This document shows, one piece after another, positions 1-7,647 of a stretch of DNA of 12,165 bases. Below the pieces are notes generated by a model, which saw only the letters and a list, made by a program, of their open reading frames with translations, had not been told where the DNA came from and ran no database searches. The position numbers and the translations under genes are program-made. This DNA comes from Sporodiniella umbellata (taxonomy: Eukaryota > Mucoromycota > Mucoromycetes > Mucorales > Rhizopodaceae): NCBI GenBank assembly GCA_025677835.1, contig JAIXMR010000195.1, positions 1-12,165 of the forward strand. Reading direction: 5' to 3'. The stretch's first letter is position 1. The number at the start of each line of letters is the position of its first letter.

Positions 1-108
1 CAGTTCAGTTTCAAAAACAGATACTTTCAAATATACACTGAGACCTTCAGTTTGTAAAATGTCCGTGTTGGTGGTCCTCAGGCCAAGTGTAGTCCTACCT
101 ACGCTCAT
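1..108 (-). CDS. Possible 5' end of a minus-strand gene leaving the window (unrecognised, partial)
   Basis: From an ATG at 108-106 the minus strand is open for 36 codons to the left edge, beginning MSVGRTTLGLRTTNTD. The same frame is also open upstream of that ATG, to a stop near position 176, so this could instead be an internal exon or the start could lie elsewhere. The stretch is visibly richer in G and C than the AT-rich DNA just to its right, which is what favours coding. The DNA immediately upstream on the sense strand is A-rich, as in many fungal leaders. I do not recognise the protein, and 36 codons is short enough for chance. A gene here would be divergent from the F-box gene at 2415. 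Confidence 0.3.
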   Translation of the reverse strand, partial: MSVGRTTLGLRTTNTDILQTEGLSVYLKVSVFETEL

Positions 109-775
109 AGGCTTTTCTTTCTTTTTATCTTTTTCTTGTAGTGACAGGCTTTGTTTGCCCAGTCTTTTCTTTAATTAACATTGAAGCTACGCGGAGCAAC
201 ACCTATTGAAAAAATTTGAAAAAAAAAAAAAAAACTCAGCATTTCAACTTCAGTGGGCTGTTTATTTGTAGATTGCTTGTCTTGATATGTGCTCGGATAG
301 GCAAAGCATATCAAACTGCTTTATAGATCAAAACTCTACTTAAATGCCAGTTACCCTCTTGCACTATCAAACATATTACTGATGCAAGCAGTAATCCGAT
401 CCCTTTATGGCTGGGATTCATCACTTGTCTAATTTTATTCAAAATACAGTCAGTCCAAAATCTGCACTACTTGTTAGCGTAACTTGTAAAATGAAAACTG
501 CTAATAATCTTGTTTATTGTATTTAATCTCCGTTTAAAAAATCCCAAGTAAAAATCGGAAGAGCTTTGGATTGTTTTCAATATACAAAAGGCCATATTTA
601 GTACTGGACAAAAAAAAAAAATAGGGTGTCTGTTTGCCCGAGCCCAAAAAAAGGGTTCTTTTGAAAAGCCTTGCTGTTTTGAGCTCATTAATCAGACACT
701 TTCGAGTCTGTTTGTTTAATTTTACTTTTTTATATTTTGTTACGTAGTCAATAGTAGCTACAATAAAAAAGAGGG

Positions 776-797
776 ATATATATATATATATATATAA
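776..797. repeat. TA dinucleotide microsatellite
   Basis: About eleven uninterrupted TA units, followed by an AT-rich imperfect extension. It lies in noncoding DNA and is likely variable in length between isolates. Confidence 0.9.
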
Positions 798-1418
798 TAA
801 TATTGACAAACTTAAAGAGCCCCTACATTTGCATATAACAAATAGGCCTCTTGGGTTTTAAATTAAAGAATCAGAGTTTTACTCCTGACCCAAAAAAAAA
901 AAACATAAATTCATAATGATTTAACTGCTTATCCTTAACAATAATAGTCATTTCCATCACCATCTTTGGCTCATTTGTATTTATAATCGATTCAAAACAA
1001 GTGTAGTCGTGCTGAAGCCCTTTAAGAAGGTTGTTAGCTCTTATACTATAAAATAAGTGATCTACTTTATATAAAAGAGGGTTTTTTGCACTTGTGAAGT
1101 ACAGGTAGCAAAGAGCAGCTAGACCTCACAAAGAAAGTCTTAAAACGTATTAAAGTTAGCCAAAATGTACATGGAGTTGTAAAAAAATAAGCATGTTTAT
1201 GAATCGCAAAACAAACATATTATACTAAAATCTAATGTCTTGTTAAAAAATTCAATAAAAAACTAAATCATATCCTACTGGTATGAATAAGGCCCTAATT
1301 TGCAAAAGACTATCATTTTTCGTACTCAATCTAATATGAACCCTCGTTTTAGTTAACCAATCGTAAATACAAGAAAAAATGACAGACATCACTAAGCGCA
1401 TTACATGTATGGGTTTCG

Positions 1419-1430
1419 CTTATATATAAG
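1419..1430 (+). promoter_or_regulatory. TATA-like palindrome with upstream CCAAT-like box
   Basis: The 12-bp self-complementary sequence CTTATATATAAG contains a good TATA match and lies about 60 bp downstream of a CCAAT motif near 1357-1361. That spacing would suit a plus-strand promoter starting near 1450-1460, but no supported gene follows. Such matches are common by chance in DNA this AT-rich. Confidence 0.2.
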
Positions 1431-1896
1431 GTGCGTTTTTTTGAAATTATTTTTGCTAGAACATAGTGCATATTTTGCAAAATAAAAGTGTGGGATTATC
1501 TACTTGGTCGTGGTTATAAGAACTAATCAGCTTTCAAAATGAACAAGCCTGGTTCACATAGCATCCATAGTGTTATAGCCATTATGCGCAAAACCCATAA
1601 AGTCGCAACAGTATTTCATGAAAGAAATCATAGTACTTTATTTTTACCAATGACATGTCACCCTCAAGCTCTGTTAAAGGGCTTTCAACCAAAAAGTAGG
1701 GAAATGTTACTCAAGACGCCATTTTTGGAGATCACTACGATTGTTTACAGGGACAGCTGAGAAGGTTACACCCGCACACTGTTTGCTTGTAAAACACATG
1801 AAAAAAATCAACAAACAAGCAAACAGCAGACAATCACCTATAATCAGCTTTTTGTTTTATCAGAGACTACCAAATATATCTCTTTTGTGTTTATGT

Positions 1897-1910
1897 TGTG
1901 TGTGTGTGTG
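1897..1910. repeat. TG dinucleotide microsatellite
   Basis: Seven TG units, followed by an imperfect TATGTGCATG extension. It lies in noncoding DNA. Confidence 0.85.
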
Positions 1911-2211
1911 TATGTGCATGCTGATAATTATCGCAACTTTCTGCTGTTGACCAAGATTTAAAGCTTCAGTATATAAGAGCGTTCATTGGTCAATTAAAAA
2001 ACTCTAACCAAAGGATTCGATTTTCAATAGTTACTCCGCATTTACTTTAACTTTGCGCGCAAAAATTTATTCAAAGTTCAAAAATTTATGCTTGTTTCAT
2101 TTATCATTTACTGTCTAAAGAAAATGGATATTTAGACAAGTAAATACAACCATGTATGAGCTTAACTTGATCAATTTATATAGTGATCTATAGCAGGCTA
2201 AGGTACGTAGC

Positions 2212-2239
2212 GTTGTTGTTGTTGTTGTTTTTTTTTTTT
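2212..2239. repeat. GTT trinucleotide repeat fused to a T tract
   Basis: About five GTT units run directly into twelve T residues, roughly 180 bp upstream of the F-box start codon. Together with the pyrimidine-rich stretch at about 2365-2410, this makes the F-box gene's upstream sense strand T-rich, as in front of the other genes here. It is probably promoter or leader DNA. Confidence 0.7.
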
Positions 2240-2414
2240 CTTACTTTGCTCAGGAGAGCATATTCATGCATAGATAAGAAGTATGATTGACATAAAAAAA
2301 GGAACCTTTGTGTATCTGTGTAAGCATAAGACATCAAAAAATCAACCGACATACCCAGATGGTTTCTTCTTTTTTTCCTCTCTCTTTTACTATTTTTTAT
2401 TTTACCTTTGTACA

Positions 2415-3965
2415 ATGGGTTCAGCCGACAAACTACCAAACGAGATCTTGACATATATTTTCAGATTGCTTTCGTTGAAAGACCAATTTCAGTGCCAGGC
2501 AGTTTGTAAATCATGGCTTGGAATTTCTCGAATAAATAGCTATAGAGAAGTAAGAGTAAACAATACGAACATCCTGTTGCTTTTGAGATGTTTTGATAGA
2601 AATGGATTTTCGCCCTTTTTATATGTGAAATCGCTTATAGTTCACTTTTACCCTTACTTCAATTGTCAGAGGCTTTTGGATAAAGAAGAATTTTGCCGCC
2701 TGATTCAATACTGCTCTAATTTAGAAAAGCTGATGATAGCACCCAATTCCATTTACTGGGACTATCTAACTTTCTCACCTGCTGCACACATAAAACAACT
2801 ATCTTATCCAGAGCCGCCGAGTAGACCTCCATCGAATTCTTCAAGCTATTACAGCTCTCTTTATAAGTACAGAGAACATTTGAATCGACTGGACATTCAT
2901 TGTGCATGCGATCTTTGGATTCGAAAGCAATTTGGTCATCTTTTGTCATATATTGAACAATTTCCAAACGTGAGGCAACTCACCATCGATGGCGGAAGTA
3001 GAACTTCTATTGTCCACCTCAATAGTGTGCTGAAGGCCTGCCAGAACTTAGAATCACTCCATTTTTGGCTAGACCATCCATTTCTTGCGCCGGGAGATGA
3101 GCCTGTCCGGGAGTATGGATCGTTGTTGTCCCTTTCCATCTATCTACCTGCATTTTCGATTGAATCTCTAGAATTTATCCTCCAAGCGTTTCCTAAACTT
3201 CGGCATTTGAATCTTAGGATATTCCATGGCTCTTCGCACTCGTGGACCCGAGAACAAAGCGCCTATGTTCAGACCAGACTTGTTTCTTTCCTGAACGGAC
3301 TTTCGAGCTACACAGTCAAGCTTGATATGGAAGGGGATTGTGAGCTTATCGAGTGTAGCTTGCTCAGTAGCTGGCATGAGCCTAATGTGTCGCTACACCT
3401 TGACTTCTCGAGTTCGAGTTATGCACGTACTCAAATGGATCTGATCAAAGGCGTACAGAACCAAGTTTGCTGTAAAAAAACATTCCGTTATTTTATGCCA
3501 TTACAGGATCATGTGCCTTATTTCAAGTATTTAGGAAACCAAGTGACTCATCTGTCTATCAAAGAATCGATGGATTACATGACCCAACCCGGCAAGGTCC
3601 TTCGTTCCTGTCCTCAGCTAACTTCTCTCACACTCGAGTCCCCTGAAAAGGATATTTCGATCCAGCTCTCTGATTTTCATCACCAACATTTGAACCATAT
3701 CGTTCTGAAACGGACTTCCCTCACAACGCATACACTGAAAGCACTCTGTAGCCTAGGCCAGATTCAAACGCTCTCACTTGCCGATGTTTCAGTTACCCAA
3801 GAAGTCGAGCCGAGTTATCTTCATCTGTCCCCACAAAAGCTGCTCGAGCGCTTTTTTATCTTCATGTCTGGTAAGGTGGTAATGCATAATGTGGTTTTAC
3901 AGACTTCCAATGGCGAAATGAAAACAAGATATACTCAGTATTTTAATTCAAAGCCAAGTTCTTGA
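2415..3965 (+). CDS. F-box protein, intronless (516 aa)
   Basis: Predicted substrate-recognition adaptor of an SCF (Skp1-cullin-F-box) ubiquitin ligase, binding Skp1 through the F-box and a target through the rest. Residues about 5-40 read as a canonical F-box: LPNEILTYIFRLLSLKDQF, then the QCQAVCKSW ending. The remaining 470 residues contain irregular leucine-rich segments (for example FPKLRHLNLR and CPQLTSLTLE), suggesting an LRR-like or solenoid target-binding domain without clean repeats. The frame stays open upstream to an ATG at 2283, but those 44 residues are low-complexity, Phe/Tyr-rich and translated from a pyrimidine-rich leader. I therefore start at 2415, just before the F-box. A poly(A) signal lies 17 bp past the stop. 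Large F-box families are common in Mucoromycota; the target cannot be inferred. It is convergent with the PUF gene. Confidence 0.85.
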   Translation: MGSADKLPNEILTYIFRLLSLKDQFQCQAVCKSWLGISRINSYREVRVNNTNILLLLRCFDRNGFSPFLYVKSLIVHFYPYFNCQRLLDKEEFCRLIQYCSNLEKLMIAPNSIYWDYLTFSPAAHIKQLSYPEPPSRPPSNSSSYYSSLYKYREHLNRLDIHCACDLWIRKQFGHLLSYIEQFPNVRQLTIDGGSRTSIVHLNSVLKACQNLESLHFWLDHPFLAPGDEPVREYGSLLSLSIYLPAFSIESLEFILQAFPKLRHLNLRIFHGSSHSWTREQSAYVQTRLVSFLNGLSSYTVKLDMEGDCELIECSLLSSWHEPNVSLHLDFSSSSYARTQMDLIKGVQNQVCCKKTFRYFMPLQDHVPYFKYLGNQVTHLSIKESMDYMTQPGKVLRSCPQLTSLTLESPEKDISIQLSDFHHQHLNHIVLKRTSLTTHTLKALCSLGQIQTLSLADVSVTQEVEPSYLHLSPQKLLERFFIFMSGKVVMHNVVLQTSNGEMKTRYTQYFNSKPSS

Positions 3966-3982
3966 AAGTTTTTCTTGTAAAA

Positions 3983-3988
3983 AATAAA
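3983..3988 (+). terminator. Candidate poly(A) signal of the F-box gene
   Basis: AATAAA begins 17 bp after the F-box stop and is followed by an AAT-rich repeat (about 3985-4012). This is a good position for cleavage and polyadenylation, though AATAAA is frequent by chance here. Confidence 0.45.
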
Positions 3989-4230
3989 TAACAATAATAA
4001 TAATAACAATATACCTCGTTTTAGAATAGTGTTATTATTGTTTCCTCTTAAAGTCTAATTTTATGCATTATCATTTCAATATTTCTTTTTTCTTTATTTG
4101 TTGTGACCTTTTTTTTTTTTTTTTTTTTTTTGCGAACAATGCAGTTCTGCAGGGAGAAAATAAATATAGATAAATATATAAAAAAGAAAGGTAGATACAG
4201 CTGCAAACAGGAGAAAGAAAAAAGGAGGAA

Positions 4231-4252
4231 GGGAGGGGAGGGGAGGGGAGGG
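4231..4252 (+). other. Strong G-quadruplex motif
   Basis: Five G runs (3, 4, 4, 4 and 3 G) are separated by single A residues over 22 nt. One-nucleotide loops are the arrangement known to favour very stable parallel quadruplexes. It lies in a longer purine tract between two convergent genes. On the PUF transcript strand it would be C-rich. Confidence 0.8.
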
Positions 4253-4296
4253 ATAAAGAAAGTCTAGTGCAAAATAATAAAGTAGACAAAAGTGGC

Positions 4297-4302
4297 TTTA
4301 TT
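4297..4302 (-). terminator. Candidate poly(A) signal of the PUF gene
   Basis: AATAAA on the minus strand about 140 nt beyond the PUF stop. The distance is plausible for a fungal 3' UTR. Nothing distinguishes it firmly from chance AT-rich matches. Confidence 0.3.
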
Positions 4303-4443
4303 GTTTTAATTTGAAATGATACAAACAAATAAATAATAAAAGAAGAAATGATGAGAAACGTAAAGATGGAAGCAATAGAAAAGAATATAGTATACATCCT
4401 TATAGGAAATGTTTACAAGAAAAGAAATAAAAACTAGAATGAA

Positions 4444-5006
4444 TTACGGGCTTGTGGGAAACGAAGCCATGAGTGGGTGAAAGCTAAGAGAATATCCGAG
4501 GAGTGCATTGTTTCCAGAAACAAACGGCTTAGTGGGTTGTCTATTAAGTTTACCTTGAATACGTTTACAATAGGATGTGTTGCGAATAATAGAGAGTAAG
4601 GGACGTATACATTCTGCCAAGTGCTGGTGTTGGCTTTCATTAGCATAATCAAGAGCTGTTTGAACCACATAGTTGGCGTAAGAATCTTTCATTAGCGTCT
4701 CGAGAACATGAGGGTTCATCATTTCTTGTATTAGATCATATCGTGTATCTTCTTCAGCCACTCGAATACACTTTACAGGATGAGTTTAACTTGTTAACTT
4801 TGACTCTATTTCTTTTCTCACCTTTTCTATCACGTTTGAGCTATACTTTTGAACAGAAAGATCTCCCAGCTTTCCAATGAATTGACGAATCAATTGATCT
4901 GAAAACTGAGCGTCGCCTAACTCTAGTACGTATTGAACCACATAGTTACCATAGGGATCTCGGACCAGCTCCAAGGCATCTTGGATGATTTTGTTCACTA
5001 GTTGTT

Positions 5007-5044
<38 letters not shown>

Positions 5045-6512
5045 GAAAGGGCTAAGTGGAATGTTTATACTATGTAGATAGCTTACTGTTTGGTAATTAA
5101 CCGAAAAATCAATACATCTCTGTAATACGCAGCATCCATGACGATGCGTAGCAACCTCTGTACAGTTTTTGCTTACAGCGTCATAAATAAATTGTTTTTC
5201 TTTGCTAGTAAATTTGTGCAGACATTTCTGAATGACATGATTTCCATTGATATCCTTGATAAGAGCTACGACGATAGGTGATAGTGCATTGACGGTTGCT
5301 TGTATCTAATAAATAAATATAAATAAAAAGTTTATATTGAATTCTCCCTAAAATCTCCTTACTTGTTCTTCGGATGTGATCAATTCAATCATTCTTTGAA
5401 CAGCCCTTGTCCCATGCATATTTAGAGATATTTCCAAGATAGAATTGGATACCTGCTGGACCAATAGGATACGTTGATGATCTGTGCAATATTCCAACAT
5501 TCTTTGGCATAGGTAGTTACCAAAGGGATCTAGAAGTCAGAGTGAGTGATGTATGTAGAGGTAAGAGAGAGAGAGAGAGAGAAGGTTTACCTGTCATTAA
5601 CTCAACAAAATGAGGGTAGACCTGATGAAAGATGATGTCTCTGTGCTCAGAGGGCCCTTCTTCAAGCTTCTTTTGTAGAAATCTGCAGCCGTGTTGATCC
5701 TTACAGAGGGTATAGATTTCATCCTGAACGTCTTCTAGGCAGACAGACAGGAATCGATCTTCCACCATGCTATTTGAGCTTGCTCTCCTTCCAATCGAGC
5801 TCTTTCGGCTCGTGGGTGAAGGAGGACGACTTGAGAGATTAAGGGATGAGTAATCCAGGGCTTTGGGTTTAGTGCCTGCATCGATACTACGTCGCGTAGA
5901 AAGATCTGGATTAGAATAAGAAGGCGAAAGTCGATTGTTTTTTCCAAAGAAGTCAAAACGTCTAAAGGCATCCATAGAATACTTTCGGTTCACAGAGTGA
6001 ATACTGGGATCTTGGAATTCGTTCCAATAATTTGTATATCCTTGTTGGATATAGGAGTTATTCTGTACGGTGTGAGTCTAAATATTTATATAAATTAAAA
6101 CCTTATACTTACAAGGTTAGGGTAACTCTCACGTCGTATAAGTGAGCAGGTCGTTTCTTGCTGTAGAGGACATTTGCCTAAAATATCTGATGCTGTGCCA
6201 CGCACTAGATGTTTGTTTTCGTAAATAAACATTTTTTTTTTTTTCATTTTATTATTATTTGTTTCCAACCTGGATTTTGAGCCAAAAGATGGATTTCTGT
6301 TTTCCGAGGAGTAAAGGGTGTGCTTTGTGGAAAGAGACTTCCAATAGCATTTCTGTTTACGTTGGTGAGATGTCCTCAGCAAGGATTCTAACTTACGTTT
6401 CGTGAATATTTAAACTTTTCAAAGCAGCAATCTGTTCGTCCATATCTTGATTTATCGTAGCAAAAGTGACATCTTGATTGCAACGGTCAAACTGAGTATA
6501 AGATTTTTTCAT
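4444..6512 (-). CDS. Pumilio-family (Puf4-like) RNA-binding protein, 8 exons, about 558 aa
   Basis: Sequence-specific 3'-UTR-binding protein that represses or destabilises target mRNAs in the cytoplasm. Exons, in transcript order: 6397-6512, 6270-6352, 6113-6204, 5591-6077 (or 6062), 5363-5529, 5087-5305, 4822-5007, 4444-4770. All junctions are GT-AG and keep frame. Residues 1-205 are low-complexity and Ser-rich; 206-527 form the PUF domain. RNA-contact triplets: R1 C228/R229/Q232, R2 N264/Y265/Q268, R3 T300/R301/Q304, R4 N337/H338/Q341, R5 C373/C374/Q377, R6 N409/Y410/Q413, R7 S445/N446/E449, R8 N483/Y484/Q487. R8-R5 predict UGUA, the family hallmark. The phrases CKDQHGCRFLQK, NMHGTRAVQR, HRHGCCVLQR and DSYANYVVQTALD resemble yeast Puf4 more than Puf3. 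A 31-aa tail follows. The start has a good context, ACTACAATGA. Confidence 0.9.
5017..5044. repeat. A28 homopolymer inside PUF intron 6
   Basis: On the transcript strand this is a T28 tract inside the 79-nt intron 5008-5086, just before the acceptor TATATAAAAG. It works as an extreme polypyrimidine tract and accounts for most of the intron's extra length over its neighbours. Confidence 0.9.
5565..5582. repeat. GA microsatellite in PUF intron 4
   Basis: About nine GA units (CT on the transcript strand) within the intron 5530-5590, close to the donor GTAAAC. It lies outside coding sequence. Confidence 0.85.
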
Positions 6513-6545
6513 TGTAGTTAGTCAAGAAAAAAGAAATAGAAAAAG

Positions 6546-6581
<36 letters not shown>
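6546..6581. repeat. A36 homopolymer upstream of the PUF start
   Basis: Read on the PUF sense strand this is T36, 33 nt before the ATG, within otherwise pyrimidine-rich leader or promoter DNA. A tract of the same length lies upstream of VMA16. Confidence 0.9.
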
Positions 6582-6584
<3 letters not shown>

Positions 6585-6920
6585 AGGAAAAAAAAACAAA
6601 AAGCAAAAAAAAAAGAAAAGGCTCTCTACTTTTATAGGCCATTATTGAAAGGGGGATCGGAGGAGCAAGAGGGGAAAAAGTAAGAGAAGGGTGAATGTGA
6701 TAAAGAGCAAATGTAAGGTACGAAAAAGACAAGTGCGAGCGAGTGAGTGCAAGAGGTAAAATAATGCAGAGAGCGAGTCGGACATCGAACGCATGGAATT
6801 TACAACATCAAACAATGCTATCCCCCCCTTTTTACTCTGTCTTTCTCTGTGTATTTCAAAATTCTGTTCAATTTCTCCCTTTCTGAGCATCGTCTCTCCT
6901 TTTTCCCATTTTGAGTTTTC

Positions 6921-6959
<39 letters not shown>
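6921..6959. repeat. T14-A25 junction tract
   Basis: Fourteen T are followed directly by twenty-five A, giving a perfect palindromic core centred on a TpA step. It lies in the divergent promoter region. A second copy of the design lies at 7156-7198. Confidence 0.9.
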
Positions 6960-6960
<1 letters not shown>

Positions 6961-7155
6961 AAGCCAAAATAATTTATTACCAAAAAGAGACACCACAAAA
7001 CAGTATCCAATCAGATCGAAAGGGAGGGATCACTTAGCCTGTTTAAGGGGATAAGTATTATTTATCATCCATTTGCAAAACGGACTGCATGGTAAAATAG
7101 TAACAACAAGGAGAGAATCTGTTAATAACAGGCGGAGTGGTTCGTGCCAAAATCC

Positions 7156-7158
7156 TTT

Positions 7159-7198
<40 letters not shown>
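7156..7198. repeat. T10-A33 junction tract
   Basis: Ten T are followed directly by thirty-three A, with the same TpA-centred design as 6921-6959 and about 235 bp further on. It lies in noncoding promoter DNA. Confidence 0.9.
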
Positions 7199-7199
<1 letters not shown>

Positions 7200-7374
7200 A
7201 CATACAAATCCTTAGGGAGAGACCCAGTCTGATTTACGGTGTACAGGGAGCAAAGAGAAGCTTTATGTATGCGGTGGTCACAAGTAAGCCATACTGGTAG
7301 TCAATAGAACATAAAGAAATACGTACTGCCAAAATAAAGAGAAACAATAAGCCTTTCACTCACATTTTACTTTT

Positions 7375-7406
7375 CACACACATACACACACACACACACC
7401 CCCCCC
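7375..7406. repeat. CA microsatellite ending in a C8 run
   Basis: CA units with one CATA interruption run into eight C residues. It lies about 240 bp upstream of the HECT start codon, in noncoding DNA. Confidence 0.85.
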
Positions 7407-7647
7407 GTTATCCTCAAAAAAGAGAGATTTATTTAAAGACTTTGGGTGAGTCGAGGCAAATCTTTCGGGATTTGAGCTTTAAATTTCATCGGTTTAATAC
7501 TTTACCTTATTCAGTAAAACCCAATTTCCTTTTTTTTTTTTTTTTTATTTTTATTTTTATTTTTTCTATTTCTTTTCAACACCTTTTTGTTGTTTTTGTT
7601 TTGTTTTTTTAATTGTGTGTGTGTGTTTGAGTGTAGAGTAAAGATAC

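Larger units (their letters stand above)
109..2282. other. Long AT-rich region without a supported gene
   Basis: About 2.2 kb in which both strands are broken by frequent stops. The longest readings (about 70-90 codons) are low-complexity or match no family I know. It holds a 16-nt A run (219-234), a TA repeat (776-797), a TG repeat (1897-1910), a CCAAT-like box near 1357, a TATA-like palindrome at 1419-1430, another TATA-like box at 1970-1977 and a GC-rich palindrome at 2052-2063. A 73-codon plus-strand frame at 1539-1760 follows the first CCAAT/TATA pair but has no recognisable content. No tRNA, rRNA or transposon ends were seen. The region may be divergent regulatory DNA or may hold noncoding transcripts. 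Confidence 0.6.
3966..4443. other. Convergent intergenic region between F-box and PUF genes
   Basis: This 478-bp gap holds the 3' ends of two converging genes. It contains AAT repeats, a 23-nt T tract (4109-4131), a purine-rich plus strand from about 4144 to 4260 with the G-quadruplex motif, and AATAAA-type signals on both strands (3983-3988 plus; 4297-4302 minus). A minus-strand frame of 108 codons here is low-complexity and is not believed. No RNA gene was seen. Confidence 0.7.
6513..7647. promoter_or_regulatory. Divergent promoter region between PUF (-) and HECT E3 (+)
   Basis: This 1135-bp gap separates two start codons facing away from each other, so it should hold both promoters and 5' leaders. 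It contains an A36 tract (6546-6581), two T-tract/A-tract junctions (6921-6959 and 7156-7198), a CA repeat ending in C8 (about 7375-7406) and a T17 tract (7530-7546). These rigid tracts are expected to exclude nucleosomes. The AT-rich composition prevents a confident TATA call. Frames seen inside are low-complexity and rejected. Confidence 0.65.

Noticed and set aside
1..57. Plus-strand frame open from the left edge to a TAA (18 codons)
   Set aside because: Very short, AT-rich and unrecognised; the opposite strand in the same stretch is open longer and looks more like coding sequence.
534..809. Overlapping minus-strand frames of 73 and 91 codons
   Set aside because: They include TA-repeat and poly(A) translation (Ile/Tyr and Phe/Lys runs), with no recognised motif or splice support.
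85..1008. 11-mer CAAGTGTAGTC present twice (84-94 and 998-1008) as transposon ends
   Set aside because: Short, in direct orientation, with dissimilar flanks; plausible as coincidence.
2008..2024. GGATTCGATT as a tRNA B box
   Set aside because: No matching A box, no cloverleaf arms and a mismatch to the B-box consensus.
2283..2414. Upstream in-frame extension of the F-box protein to an earlier ATG
   Set aside because: The 44 residues are Phe/Tyr-rich and come from a pyrimidine-rich leader; the F-box begins right after the ATG at 2415.
4071..4397. 108-codon minus-strand frame
   Set aside because: Low-complexity Ser/Leu/Phe/Lys translation of purine and T tracts between convergent genes, with no domain and no coding signal.
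7073..7300. 75-codon plus-strand frame in the divergent promoter
   Set aside because: Contains a long Lys run read from the A33 tract; only a chance frame.
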